DNA of 64,000 nt from Anolis sagrei. Taxonomy: Eukaryota; Chordata; Lepidosauria; Squamata; Anolidae. The notes beneath the pieces were generated by a model. That model was not told the origin of the DNA and ran no database searches. It was given only the letters and a program-made list of their open reading frames with translations. Below are positions 41,449 to 53,730 of this stretch, piece by piece (positions within the stretch are counted from its first letter, which is position 1; every line of letters begins with the position of its first letter). Location of the stretch: positions 9,566,042-9,630,041 of the forward strand of contig NC_090023.1 of NCBI RefSeq assembly GCF_037176765.1, read 5' to 3'. A program made the translations under genes and the position numbers.

Positions 41449-42342
41449 TCAAAATGGCAGCAACCCATTGGGTTTCTTTGCCCGATGAGGGTAGAGGATT
41501 TCCGAGAGCAAACTGAAGCGGCCCGAGAACAGCAGGGCTTGGCTGCTTGGTTCCAAATCCCTGTTGAAGATGAAGATGTAGAGCTTGACCGAAAAGTTCA
41601 AGAAGCCCAGGCAGAGGACGGCCACCATTACTAGCCATAGGACCTTGGACAAGAGGAAAAGGATGCTATTTTGCATGGCCAAGGAATCTTGGACCAACTT
41701 GGCCTGCACCATTTCGTGCAGCAAAGAAGGGTATTCCACACTTCCACCCGATTCCGACTTCAGCAACGATGCCTCTTCCAGCTGCTCTGTGAGGCAGAAG
41801 ATCTCATTTTCTTGAACTTCGCGGATCTGTTCCAACTCCTCCAAAGTACGCTTGAGTTCGATAGAATGGGTCCTTTCCTCCTCGTACCGCTGTTCCGCTG
41901 TTTCGATTTTGCCCTCCAATTGTTTGAAGTAGGTGACAATGTGTTCCAACACCTGCTTCATCCGGACGACGTCCTGTTCTTGCACAGCCTTGTAGTCTTG
42001 GAAGGACACGATGTGGCCGGACACTGTTTGTATCTCGGTCCTGAGCATCTTGTTGGTTGTTTTCAAGGTGCCATTCTGGGACTCCAGTTGTGCGATCGTC
42101 TCTTCCAGCTGCCTCAACATCCCTTGGAGTTCCTCTTCTTCCTTTAGGAAGTCTTCTGCCATGGCTTGGAAACAGTCGATTTTGGCTTCCAGGCTTCTGT
42201 TCTGCTCTTTCATCGACTTTGTCTGCGTAATGATTTCCTGCTTTTCCGTATCGAGGTTGGCGGCCGTCTCTCTCAGGTCCCATATCTCGTTTTTTAAGCT
42301 TTCGTTGGCATCGGTCAAGCGGCACACCGCAGATTCATCCAT
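41449..42342 (-). CDS. Single-exon coiled-coil protein with C-terminal membrane anchor (TMCO5-like)
   Basis: An uninterrupted 297-codon frame. The ATG lies in a good context (AACGCCATGG). Residues about 5-195 are strongly heptad-like and rich in Glu/Gln/Leu/Lys (EEELQGMLRQLEETIAQLES, SIELKRTLEELEQIREVQEN). One hydrophobic helix follows at about 226-250 (ILFLLSKVLWLVMVAVLCLG), then a basic lumenal or cytosolic tail of about 45 residues. Length, long coiled coil and tail anchor resemble the TMCO5 family (about 290 residues, spermatid-expressed in mammals), with weak word matches such as QLEETIAQLESQNGTL against ELEEETARLERKNKTL. Mammalian TMCO5A has several exons, so a one-exon copy suggests a retrogene. 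A good acceptor (TTGGCTTTTCCAG, minus strand, ending at 42404) lies 61 nt before the ATG, so a 5' UTR intron is possible. I am confident it is a real gene; the family name is tentative. Confidence 0.72.
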   Translation of the reverse strand: MDESAVCRLTDANESLKNEIWDLRETAANLDTEKQEIITQTKSMKEQNRSLEAKIDCFQAMAEDFLKEEEELQGMLRQLEETIAQLESQNGTLKTTNKMLRTEIQTVSGHIVSFQDYKAVQEQDVVRMKQVLEHIVTYFKQLEGKIETAEQRYEEERTHSIELKRTLEELEQIREVQENEIFCLTEQLEEASLLKSESGGSVEYPSLLHEMVQAKLVQDSLAMQNSILFLLSKVLWLVMVAVLCLGFLNFSVKLYIFIFNRDLEPSSQALLFSGRFSLLSEILYPHRAKKPNGLLPF

Positions 42343-42403
42343 GGCGTTGGGTCCAATGGTGTTGGCTTCCGGGATGAATTATATGTCTTGGGTCTCTGGA
42401 CAG

Positions 42404-42798
42404 CTGGAAAAGCCAACGTGAAAAGTCACAATCAAGCAGTGTGAGAATCAGTGGTGCACAATAGTTTTACTAATTTCTACAATATGTCAAACCAAAACAC
42501 ACAGGCTGAATCCAGCTGCTGTGCCATTTTATGTGGCCTTCCAGATACTGGACTACAACTCCTGTATTCTGCATCATTAGGCATCCTGACTAGAGCTGAT
42601 GGGAGTTGTGATACACTAACATTTGGAAGGCTGCAGTTTGTTCTGTTTAGTCAAGAGAGAGCAGTTTGGATTTACATACAAGGCTTTCAAATGTCCTTTA
42701 AGCTTTTCTCCCAATTTGAGAGCCATAAGTGCTGTTGGTTTGCAATTCCTATTATCCCCAGTCTGCATGGTGGTTATTAAAAGTGATGGGAGTTTCAT
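42404..42798. other. Upstream region of the TMCO5-like gene
   Basis: No firm repeat. Words such as GGACTACAACTCCTGTATTC suggest an old DNA-element remnant. No clear promoter motif. Confidence 0.35.
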
Positions 42799-43803
42799 TC
42801 ATAGAATCATAGAATCAAAGAGTTGGAAGAGACCTCATGGGCCATCAAGTCCAATCCCATTCTGCCAAGAAGCAGGAATATTGCATTCAAATCACCCCTG
42901 ACAGATGGCCATCCAGCCTCTGTTTAAAAGCTTCCAAAGAAGGAGCCTCCACCACACTCCGGGGCAGAGAGTTCCACTGCTGAACGGCTCTCTCAGTCAG
43001 GAAGTTCTTCCTCATGTTCAGATGGAATCTCCTCTCTTGTAGTTTGAAGCCATTGTTCCGCGTCCTAGTCTCCAGGGAAGCAGAAAACAAGCTTGCTCCC
43101 TCCTCCCTGTGGCTTCCTCTCACATATTTATACATGGCTATCATATCCCCTCTCAGCCTTCTCTTCTTCAGGCTAAACATGCCCAGTTCCTTAAGCTGCT
43201 CCTCATAGGGCTTGTTCTCCAGACCCTTTATCATTTAGTCGCTCTCCTCCGGACACATTCCAGCTTGTCAATATCTCTCTTGAATTGTGGTGCCCAGAAT
43301 TGGACACAACATTCCAGGTGTGGTCTAACCAAAGCAGAATAGAGGAGTAGCATTACTTCCCTAGATCTAGACACTATGCTCCTATTGATGCAGGCCAAAA
43401 TCCCATTGGCTTTTTTTGCCGCCACATCACATTGTTGGCTCATGTTTAACTTGTTGTCCACGAGGACTCCAAGATCTTTTTCACACGTACTGCTCTCGAG
43501 CCAGGCACCCCCCATTTTGTATCTTTGCATTTTGTTTTTCCTGCCAAAGTGGAGTATCTTGCATTTGTCACTGTTGAACTTCATTTTGTTCATTTTGGCC
43601 AATCATCTCTCTAATCTGTCAAGATCGTTTTGAATCCTGCTCCTGTCCTCTGGAGTATTGGCTATCCCTCCCAATTTGGTCCCGTCTGCAAACTTGATGA
43701 CCCTGCCTTCTAGCCCTTCATCTAAGTCATTAATAAAGATGTTGAACAGGACCGGGCCCAGGACGGAACCCTGCGGCACTCCGCTTGTCACTTCTTTCCA
43801 GTA
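42799..43803 (-). mobile_element. CR1 LINE, 1-kb 3' part
   Basis: Three consecutive minus-strand blocks give the RT-domain end: [60 protein letters not shown], then KLECVRRRATK and the usual C-terminus. Two frame changes separate the blocks. It ends in ATAGAATC repeats. Confidence 0.92.
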
Positions 43804-43954
43804 TCATACAGGGACTCAAATGGGATATAAAATAAAGAGCACCAAGCACTGTGTGAAAAAGTCACAGCTCACCCTCCATCTATGGATTTTACAACCCTTT
43901 GTTGGCAACCAAAAGACCAATACGGAGCAGAATTCAAAACAAACTTAACAGATT

Positions 43955-44152
43955 AGAGAAATGAGCCAAAACTAACAAAATGAAGTTCAACTGTGCCCAA
44001 TGCAAGATACTCCACTTAGGCAGAAAAAAATGAAATGCAAAGATACAGAATGGGGGATGCATGGCTCAAGAGCAGCACGTGTGAAAAAGATCTTGGGGTC
44101 CTCGTGGACAATAAGTTAAACATGAGCCAACAATGTGATGTGGCGGCAAAAG
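43955..44152 (+). mobile_element. CR1 middle fragment joined to another LINE
   Basis: MKFNCAQCKILHLGRK-like coding and STCEKDLGVLVDNKLNMSQQ, stopping abruptly at CDVAAKEA where the next LINE begins. Confidence 0.8.
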
Positions 44153-44355
44153 AAGCCACATGCACAATGGAGGACCTTCTTGCAGCAACACCAGAGGCAC
44201 TCCAAGTGGCCAGATACTGGTCAAAGGACATTTAATCAACTACCAAGTTTGCAAAATCTGTGTTTTTGTTTTTTTTAATCTGTTTGTTTGTTTTGTTCTG
44301 TTAGAAATGTAATACAATGGTATGGTTGCTGATGACACGATAAATAAATAAATAA
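44153..44355 (+). mobile_element. LINE 3' end (ATCT-x-EDLL type)
   Basis: TCTMEDLLAATPEALQVARY and WSKDI*, then the tail with GTAATACAATGGTATGGTTG and (AAAT)n. It matches 61500-61690. Confidence 0.75.
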
Positions 44356-44473
44356 AACAGAGGCTAGATGGCCATCTGTTGGGGGTGCTTTAAATGGAAT
44401 TTTCCTTCTTCTTGGCTGGGGGTTGGACTAGATGACCCATGAGATTTCTTCCAACTCTATGATTCTATGACTC
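44356..44473 (+). mobile_element. CR1 3' tail
   Basis: AGAGGCTAGATGGCCATCTG ... CCAACTCTATGATTCTATGA. Confidence 0.8.
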
Positions 44474-44544
44474 TAATATGGCCCTCAATGAAAATGAGTT
44501 TGGAACCCTTCACTCAGTCTTGGCTTCTGGACCTTTGACCATTT

Positions 44545-44958
44545 TGGACAGAGTTTTGAAGCACAATACTCCTGACCTCATAATCATGGAAAAAAACAAA
44601 GTATGGATCATCAATGTTGCAATCCCCAGTGACGACAGAAGCAACTGGAAAAGCTTACACGATAAGAAGGTGCAAAGATCGAACTTCAAAGACTCTGGCA
44701 CAAGCAAGTCAAGGTGGTCCCAGTGGTGATCGGCACACTGGGTGCAGAGCCTAAGAATCTTGGCCTGCACTTAAAAACAATTGGTGCCGACAAAATTACC
44801 ATCTGTCAGCTGCAAAAGGCCACCCTGTTTGGATCTGCACGCATTATTTGCCGATACATCACGCAGTCCTAGACACTTGGGAAGTGTCTGACGTGTGATC
44901 CAGTACAACAGCCAGCAGAGTGATCTTGTTTGCTGTGTACTAATCTTGTTGTGTATCA

Positions 44959-44999
<41 letters not shown>

Positions 45000-45000
45000 C
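44545..45000 (+). mobile_element. R4/Dong-clade LINE 3' fragment
   Basis: VLKHNTPDLIIMEKNKVWII, VIGTLGAEPKNLGLHLKTIG, the non-coding tail, then (AAT)n. Confidence 0.85.
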
Positions 45001-45108
45001 AATAGCCATCCTCATCATCAGATACACTTGGGAAACATCCGACGTGTGATCCAATACAACAGCCAGCAGAATGATCTTGTTTGCTGTGCACTAATCTTGT
45101 TGTGTATC

Positions 45109-45139
<31 letters not shown>

Positions 45140-45220
45140 TGTCTGACATATGATGCAATACAACAGCCAGCAGAGTGATCTTGTTTGCTGTGGACTCATA
45201 TTGTTGTGTTTAAAATAATA

Positions 45221-45261
<41 letters not shown>
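45001..45261 (+). mobile_element. Two further R4 tails in series with (AAT)n runs
   Basis: 45030-45110 and 45140-45215 each repeat the last 75-80 bp of the R4 3' end (CAGCAGAGTGATCTTGTTTG type), each followed by (AAT)n. Confidence 0.75.
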
Positions 45262-45660
45262 CATATTTCACTGTTGAGCAGCTCTAGCCATCAGGAAGTT
45301 CTTCTTAATGTTTAAGTGGAGTATATTTCCTTGCAATGTGAAGCCATAGCTCCATTGATTCCTGGTCTCTAGAGCAGCAGAAAACAAGCTTGCTCCCTCC
45401 TCGATGGGACAACATTTCAAATATGGAAACATGGCTCTCACATCTCCTCTCAACCTTTTATCCTCCAAGATAAACATACCCAACCCACAAAGCCATTCGT
45501 AGTTTCCAGACCTTGGAGCATGTTGGTTGCCCTTCTCTATAGACATTCTAGCTTGTTCACATCCTTTTTGAATTGTAGTGCCCAGAATTGGACACAGGGT
45601 TATTCCAGGTGAGGTCTGAGCAAAGCAGAATAGAGGGGGGCCACCTCCCCACTGTCTTTT
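45262..45660 (-). mobile_element. CR1 LINE, diverged subfamily
   Basis: Minus coding LHLNIKKNFLMARAAQQ and GDVRAMFPYLKCCPIEEGAS; clearly older than the other CR1 copies. Confidence 0.8.
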
Positions 45661-46095
45661 GCCTACCTACCCAAGGACCATAGGTTTCCACAGGTTCATG
45701 CTCACTGAGGAGCCCACGCCAAGCGATCCATGAATCCCAAAGCTGGCTGCTAGAACTTCTCCTGATGTCATAATCCTACTGGAAAGTCTTTGAACATTCT
45801 TAGTGGGGACAAAAATAGAAAAGTTAAAGGAGAAAAGCTCAGCGTTTAAAAACCCAAGAACATTCCTCAAGGGTGAATTGAGCCGTTTAATGTTTTCTAC
45901 CTAAGAACGGAGTAGATAGCTTTACACAGGTCAGGGACATCTGGATCTCAAGAGAAGTTATTTCTCTGTGGGAATTCTATTATCGAGCATCCTTTATCCA
46001 GAAGGCTGAAATCCAAAATACTCCAAAGCCAGCAATCATCCACATGGGTAACTGAGATAATCTCACCTCTCTTTTCTGAAGGTTTAATGTGCCAG
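45661..46095. other. Intergenic, no feature recognised
   Basis: No supported frame or repeat. Confidence 0.45.
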
Positions 46096-46252
46096 TGTAA
46101 TGGCGCTCCATGCAGTCATGCCGACCACATGACCTTGGAGGTGTCTATGGACAATGCCTGCTCTTTGGCTTATAAATGGAAATGAGCAGCAACCCCCAGA
46201 GTTGGACACGACTGGACTTAAATGTCAGGGAAAAACCTTTACCTTTACTTAA
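46096..46252 (+). mobile_element. Sauria SINE 3' half
   Basis: GCGCTCCATGCAGTCATGCC to the Bov-B-like tail GACACGACTGGACTTAAATG...CCTTTACC. Confidence 0.75.
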
Positions 46253-46592
46253 TGTGCCGAAACTTTGTTTCATGCGCAAAAATATTATAAATATTGTATA
46301 GGTGTGCCTTCATGCTCTGTATAGAAGGTGTATATGATTTTTTTCAAAATCGTGCTTGAGACTTTGGTGCCATCTCTAAAATATCTCATTACTTACATAC
46401 AATGGACCTTTGGTGTATTTGTGTATTTTAATATGTATTTTGTGAAAATATGTTTTAATACATATATTTTAAAGATTTTTTTAAAGATGAATGTGTGTTT
46501 TACCAACGTTGTAACACATCTCAAGCCAGGAGAGGCAGGCATGGAATAAAATAATAATAATAATTATAATTATTATTATTATTATTATTAGA
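46253..46592. other. AT-rich intergenic DNA ending in (TTA)n
   Basis: No gene. A microsatellite lies at about 46549-46590. Confidence 0.45.
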
Positions 46593-46702
46593 AACACAAG
46601 ATGAGTCCACAGCAGACACCCTGCTTGCTGTTGTATTGGATCACACATCAGACACTTCCCATGTGTCTAGGTCTGTGTGATGTATCGGCGAATAATGTGT
46701 GC
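46593..46702 (-). mobile_element. R4 LINE 3' tail, minus strand
   Basis: Reverse complement of the R4 end: ACAAGATGAGTCCACAGCAG ... GTGTGATGTATCGGCGAATA. It is the only minus-strand R4 piece seen here. Confidence 0.75.
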
Positions 46703-46719
46703 GGTGGTGGAGTTCAATT

Positions 46720-47298
46720 CCACATAGTGTCTAGATCTAGGGAAGTAATGCTACCCCTCTATTCCGCTTTGGTTAGACCACACCTGGAATATTGTGTCCA
46801 ATTCTGGGCACCACAATTCAAGAGAGATATTGACAAGCTGGAATGTGTCCAGAGGAGGGCGACTAAAATGATCAAGGGTCTGGAGAACAAGCCCTATGAG
46901 GAGCGGCTTAGGGAACTGGGCATGTTTAGCCTGAAGAAGAGAATGCTGAGAGGAGATATGATAGCCATGTATAAATATGTGAGAGGAAGCCACAGGGAGG
47001 AGGGAGCAAGCTTGTTTTCTGCTTCCCTGGAGACTAGGACGCAAAGGAACAATGGCTTCAAACTACAAGAGAGGAGATTCCATCTGAACATAAGGAAGAA
47101 CTTCATGTGAGAGCCGTTCAGCAGTGGAACTCTCTGCCCCGGAGTGTGGTGGAGGCTCCTTCTTTGGAAGCTTTTAAACAGAGGCTGGATGGCCATCTGT
47201 CAGGGGTGATTTGAATGCAATATTCCTGCTTCTTGGCAGAATGGGGTTGGACTGGATGGCCCATGTGGTCTCTTCCAACTCTTTGATTCTATGATTCT
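46720..47298 (+). mobile_element. CR1 LINE 3' end inserted in a hAT interior
   Basis: Frame of 169 codons containing [20 protein letters not shown] and [20 protein letters not shown]. The tail is CTTTGATTCTATGATTCT. Both flanks carry the hAT-module word GAGTTCA. Confidence 0.9.
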
Positions 47299-47590
47299 GA
47301 GTTCAGAATGCTCTTTGAGTGTAGGTGAACTATAAATCCCAGCAACTACACCTCCCAAATGACAAAATCAATCCCCTCCAACCCCAATTTGGGCGTATTG
47401 GAAATTTGTGCCCAATTTGGTCCAGTGAATGAAAATCCACCCTGCATATCAGGTATTTACATTATGATTCATAACAGTAGCAAAATTACAGTTATGAAGT
47501 AGCAATGAAAATAATTTAATGGCCGGGGGTCACCACAACATGAGGAACTGTATTAAGGGGTCGCGGCATTAGGAAGGTTGAGAAACACTG
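47299..47590. mobile_element. SPIN-like hAT, right part
   Basis: Module GTAGGTGAACTATAAATCCC, then ATGATTCATAACAGTAGCAA ... GGAAGGTTGAGAAACACTG. The left end is missing. Confidence 0.7.
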
Positions 47591-48026
47591 TTCTAGTAGT
47601 TGTTATCCAGAAGTCTAATGCAAAGCTTGGATAGCCAAAAAGCCACTTTGAATCTTGTTCAAGATCATGCTACTACAACTAAGAATAATAAATGTGTTGT
47701 AGTCCCCAAAGTATCTTTGTCAAGCGCTGCATGGACCTTTGTTCTTCAGAGGCAGCACACCATTGGAAAACAGGTGCTTGGGCACACTATTGCAATCGGA
47801 TTCAGCTTTTATGTCTCCCTGCAGAACTTGACTGCCTATAGATGTTAATATTCAAAAAGTGCCGAGACTTCAAAAGGCACACAGGGGATAACAGATTGGC
47901 CCAACACATTTCAAGTCAAAAGCTAAGCATGAGGCAGGAACGTGATGGAACTGCAAAAAAGGCTAATGTCACAGATTTCCTAGCGGAACACGATTCCGTT
48001 CTTGCTGTTCGTACAATACTATATGG
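47591..48026. other. Intergenic, no feature recognised
   Basis: No supported gene or repeat. Confidence 0.45.
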
Positions 48027-49028
48027 CAGTGTTTCTCAACCTTCCTAATACCACGACCCCTGAATCCAGTTCCTCATGTTGTGGTGACCCGCAACCATAA
48101 CTTTTTTGTTGCTACTTCATAACTGTAATTTTGCTACTGTTGTGAATCGTCATGTAAATATCTGAGATGCAGGATGTATTTTCATTCACTGGACCAACTT
48201 TGGCACAAAGACCCAATACAGCCAAATCGAATACTGGTGGGATTGGGCAGGGGGATTGGTTTTGTCATTTGGGAGTTGTAGTTCACCTACAATCGAAGAG
48301 CATTCTGAACTCCACCAATGATGGAATTGAACCAAATTTGGCAAACACAACTCCATGACTGACATAAAATACTGGAAGGGTTTGGTGGGCATTGACCTTG
48401 AGTTTGGGAGTTGTAGTTTACCTACATCCAGAGACCACTGTGGATTCAAACAATGATGGATCTGGACCAAACTTGGCATGGATACTCAATATGCCCAAAT
48501 GTGAACACTGGTGGAGTTTATTTATTTATTTATATCCTATATTTGGGGAAAATAGACCTTAATATTTGGGAGTTGTCGTTGCTGGGATTTATAGTTGACC
48601 TGCCATCAAAGAGCATTCTGAACTCCACCAATGTTGGAATTGAACCAAACTTGGCAAACACAACTCCATGACTGACATCAAATACTGGAAGGGTTTGATG
48701 GGCATTGACCTTGAGTTTGGGAGTTGTAGTTTACCTACATCCAAAGATGAGTGTGGACTCAAACAAAGATGGATCTGGACCAAATTTGGCACAAATACTC
48801 AATATGCCCAAATGTGAGCATTGGTGGAATTGGGGAAAATAGACCTTGACATTTGGGAGTTGTAATTGCTGGGATTTATAGTCCTCTTGCCATCATTGGG
48901 CCAAACTTCCCTCACAGAACCCCCAAGGCCAACAGAAAATCCTGTGTTTTCTGATGGTCTTCGGCGACCCCTCTGATGCCCCTTCACGACTCCCTCACGG
49001 ATACCAACCCCCAGGTTGCGAAAGGCTG
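48027..49028. mobile_element. SPIN-like hAT element, 1.0 kb
   Basis: Left end CAGTGTTTCTCAACCTTCCT, right end CCAGGTTGCGAAAGGCTG. Flanks CTATATGG (48019-48026) and CTATACGG (49029-49036) agree at 7 of 8 positions. The interior holds three shared modules and a short (TTTA)n at about 48518-48535. Confidence 0.82.
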
Positions 49029-49328
49029 CTATACGGTGAGATCGATTGGGAATTTTTTGAGTGGCTGAACCCAAATGGTGCCAACCAATGACTCCTTTTT
49101 CTTTGTCCTGGAGAGAAGGGACCGGTGGGTGCTTTAAGGGGGTCCTGCCATTGGCCTTTCAGGGCTATTCGACATCGTTATCCATGACTTGGATGATGGA
49201 ATCTATCCTAAAGCATGCTGATTAAATTTGCAGATGATCCCAAATTGGGAGGGAGATCTAAGACCTCAGAGGACAGGACTGGACCAGAATCCAAAATGAC
49301 CTTAACATATTAGCTGATTTATTTATTA

Positions 49329-50085
49329 CTAGCCGTCCCCTGCCACGCGTTGCTGTGGCCCAGTTTGGTGATCTAATATATGCAATGTCTTTCTGCTTGT
49401 GGGTAAACAGTATTTCTTGTTGTTTCTTTGTCAGTGTTCATGTGAGATTGTCTGGTGTGCCCACTCTGGAACATGCAACATATAATTGTCCTTCTTTAGG
49501 GGTCCCTTTCAAATCTATAATATTATATCTCTTTCTCTCTGTGTGTGAATCATATCTATCTATCTATATCTATGGCTGGACGGCTCTTTGTCAGGAGGGC
49601 TTTGATTATGTTTTCTTGCCCTGGTGAAGAGAGTTGGACTGGATGGCTTTAAGTATTTTTTATTGGTCATGAGGGTTCTGTGTAGGAAGTTTGGTGGGGT
49701 TTGGAATGTTCTTTGATTGTAGGTGAACTATAAATCCCCATAGCTACAACTCCCAAATGTCAAGATTCTATTTTCCCCAAACTCCACCAGTGTTCACATT
49801 TGGGCATATTGAGTATTCGTGTAGAGTTTGGGCCAGATCCATCATTGTTTGAGTCCACAGTCATCTTTGGATGTAGGTGAACTACAACTCCAAAACCAAA
49901 GGACGCTGCCCACCAAACCCTTCCAGTATTTTCTGTTGGTCATGGGAGAACTGTACGCCAAATTTGGTTCAATTCCATCGTTGGTGGGGTTCAGAATGTT
50001 CTTTGATTGTAGGTGAACTATAAATCCCAGCAAGTACAACTCCCAAATGACAAAATCAATTTTTTTGAGTGAAGGACATACATTG
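49329..50085 (-). mobile_element. Non-autonomous Helitron (copy 6), one end lost
   Basis: Plus-strand start CTAGCCGTCCCCTGCCACGC after A, CR1-like piece, two modules. The TATATATA end is missing; the sequence runs into a Sauria SINE tail at about 50088-50150. Confidence 0.7.
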
Positions 50086-50339
50086 GGTTGTTAGGTGTCT
50101 TGGAGTTGGACTAGACTTAATGCCAAGGGAAACTTTTACCTTTACCTTAATAATTCAAAAGTGATTGTCATTCAATAACATCTGGGGACACAAATTGGGT
50201 AAAACCAAAAAAGAACGGAGCACTATGTTAAACACTCATAGTTGGCCCTCTGTATCCCCAGATTCTGAGTTTCTGGATTCAACGGCCCTTTGAAGGCAAC
50301 CAGAAAGCTGATGTGGGACTCCATGAAAATGGGCTTTAC

Positions 50340-51116
50340 ATTCCTGATGTAGATAGACAACAACAACAACAACACACAGACACACACACATATATCCAGA
50401 GGTAACAGGAGATCAGAATGCTGGAAACAGCCATGTGAATTTAATCAGCACGCCGTATGTTTCACACACGCACATACAAAAAAATCGAACACGCGGGATG
50501 ATGACCAAAGTCCGTTGATATAATCTTCCTTCCCGCACACGCTGGGATCTTGATTTTAACTGTGTTCACCGTCTTCTCCAGTTGCATGCAGACATGTCCA
50601 AACATGTGAAAGTTCGGAGCAAGAAACTTTCCAGGTTTCTCCGAGTTTTCAAGTAATCCAAGCTGTGCCAGTCTTTCAGTAGTTTAAGAACAAGGCTCTC
50701 GCATGTAGCCCAGACGGTAAGAACTCATTAGCAAAAACATGTCTAAAAGGCTCCAGGAATCCCCTCTCCCCTCCTTTCCCCCCCTCCCTCCCCACAATTT
50801 CTTCTCAAATCAAAATATTAAAAAACGTACTGGCTGAGATCAGGCGTTCTCTTTGCGGCGGCCCTTGAAAATGTCCATATCCTCTCCCATCTCAAATGGG
50901 GAGGCCAGTTCCCGCTGCATGTCCATTTTTAAGATTCCGACACCATTTGTTTTCACGATCCTGATCTCCCCCCCTCTGGATTAAAATTCCTCTGAGCATG
51001 GTAAAAGTCCTAACAGTCGAGTCCTTTGAAACTGTTTTGTTTTGTTTTTTTAAGGGGAGGGGTAAATAAAAACAAGAAGGCTTGGCACAATGATGACGAC
51101 AGCCACGTGGGACGTT
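50340..51116 (-). other. PAK1: PAK1 3' untranslated region
   Basis: The stop codon is at 51117-51119. The sequence beyond it on the minus strand is free of repeats for about 680 nt and ends near a candidate ATTAAA signal. The true 3' end is not proven; a short (TTG)n/(GT)n tract follows at about 50356-50395. Confidence 0.6.
50440..50445 (-). promoter_or_regulatory. PAK1: Candidate PAK1 polyadenylation signal ATTAAA
   Basis: Minus-strand ATTAAA about 670 nt after the stop codon. Confidence 0.45.
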
Positions 51117-51203
51117 TCAATGGTTGTTCTTCGCTGCCTCTTTCGCTGCAATGATGAGCGGAGTCAGGCTGGACAGCGGTTTGGCAATCTTCAGGAATTG
51201 GTG
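51117..51203 (-). CDS. PAK1: PAK1 terminal coding exon
   Basis: Follows a TTTTCTAG acceptor, phase 0. It encodes HQFLKIAKPLSSLTPLIIAA then KEAAKNNH and TGA. The end KNNH is that of PAK1; PAK2 ends KSNR and PAK3 differs. It contains the last helix of the kinase C-lobe and the short C-terminal tail. Human PAK1 has AAAKEATKNNH here, so two conservative changes are seen. Confidence 0.95.
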   Translation of the reverse strand, partial: HQFLKIAKPLSSLTPLIIAAKEAAKNNH

Positions 51204-52043
<840 letters not shown>

Positions 52044-52186
52044 TCAGTCTTGTTCAAAATATCAGACAGATCAAAGTAAAATCTGAGAAAATGCCAATCT
52101 GGTGTAACCATATGCAAACACAGTGGAGTGGTACGGGAATGCAGCTCGTTGCCAGGTTGGAAGGAGTGGATGTGCATCAATCCATG

Positions 52187-52665
52187 GACCGGGTTGTGAC
52201 GCAACTGATTGGGAGTCAGCTGCAATAAAATCACTATTGACTAAAAGGTCATGAGTTTGAAAACAGCCTGGGTCGGAGAGAGCTTCCGGTCATTTGTCTA
52301 GCTTGCTGTCGACCTTTGCAGCCCGAAAGACAGTTGCATCTGTCAAGTAGGAAATTTAGATACCGCTTACGTGGGGAGGCTAATGTAACTAATTTATGAC
52401 GCCATAAAACTCTCCAGTAGCATGCAAAAGAATAAGGAAGTCAGTGTCACAAGTGGATGTAAAGTGACAGCTCCCCCGGTGGCCGGAATTCAGAAAGCAT
52501 ACCCTCATGAAGCTGGAAATTAAATAGCCTCTGTGTCTCCGTCTCTATATGTTGTGTACCTATGGCATTGAATGTTTGCCATGTTTATGTGCATTGCGAT
52601 TTACCCCAAGTCCCCCGCGGGGTGAGAAGGGCGGAATATAAATACTGTAAATAAATCAGTCAGTC
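52187..52665 (+). mobile_element. tRNA-derived core-type SINE
   Basis: Uninterrupted copy from GTTGTGACGCAACTGATTGG to GTGAGAAGGGCGGAATATAA...GTAAATAAATCAG. It gives the empty site for the Helitron at 40661. Confidence 0.8.
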
Positions 52666-53315
52666 AATCAGCAACACCATGTTTACTAATGCACTTAGAA
52701 ACAAAGGGATTGCCACTTTGGGTTGCAAGTCACAATAAGTCTTAAAAGTATGCAGAGGGCTGTTCTGGGCTTCCACGAAAATCTACATCTTTTGGGAGAG
52801 ATAATAATCTAGATCTGTGGTTCTCAAACTGAGCCTTTAAAATTTGCCTATGCCTGAGGTAGACCAGTGTTTTTATTTTAACTAGTCACTTGAGAGTTTC
52901 TCTTTCTGGTTCCCGAAGACAAGACCAAAGCCTGGATGGAAAATTTGTTGGGTGAGTGGACTTATTAACAAACGACCCTCCCCATGAATGTATAGCAGAT
53001 TAATGTTATCTCTTCCATAGGAGGCTTTTCTTCGTAGTAAAATAATACGGTTGCACTATTTACAATAACAAGGTTTCCATAACACAAATAAAATTCTATA
53101 TACTTCCTTCTTTGCTTCCACACTGGGCTTCTTTCTCATACAGATAAACAGCTTCACTCTCACTGAGCCTCTTCTCACACTGAACTTACAAAGGAGGTTG
53201 ACAAAGCAGACTTCACACTGGAGCTTCACACACAAGGCCTTCTCACACTGAGGTCTCTCTCAGACTGAGGCAAACTAAACTAACTCTGAGGCCTTCTCAT
53301 ATGGAGGTATTTGGA
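52666..53315. other. PAK1 intron with a degenerate CACACTGAGG repeat
   Basis: From about 53140 the words TTCTCACACTGA and CACACTGAGGT recur irregularly, and continue after the SINE to about 53655. Otherwise unrecognised. Confidence 0.45.
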
Positions 53316-53563
53316 GCCCCCAGTGGCGCAATGGGTTAAACCCCTGTGCCGGCAGGATTGAAGACCAACAGGGGAGAGGCAGATGAGCTCCCTCTATCAG
53401 CTCCAGCTCCTCATACGGGGACATGAGAGAAGACTCTCACAAGGATGATAAAAACATCAAATCATCCTGGCATCCCTTGGGCAACGTCCTTGCAGACGGC
53501 CAATTTTCTCACACCAGAAGCAACTTGCAGTTTCTCAAGTCGCTCCTGACACGACAAAAAAAA
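53316..53563 (+). mobile_element. tRNA-derived SINE (Anolis ACA type), copy 4
   Basis: GGAGCCCCCAGTGGCGCAAT ... CTCAAGTCGCTCCTGACACG and A-tail. Flanks TGGAGGTAT and TGGAGGCAT suggest a target duplication. Confidence 0.88.
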
Positions 53564-53730
53564 TGGAGGCATATAACACACTGAGGTCTCATTAACACTG
53601 AGGCCTACCTCACACTAAGGCTTCTCTCACAATGATCTCTCACAGACTGAGGTGAACTAATCTACAGGCACACCTTTGCTTAACTCACATTTTTGTAATT
53701 AAAAATACCTAGTTATTTTTTATATTTCAT

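Noticed and set aside
41671-42147. 158-codon plus frame over the TMCO5-like gene
   Set aside because: Antisense shadow of the longer minus frame; no start context or family match.
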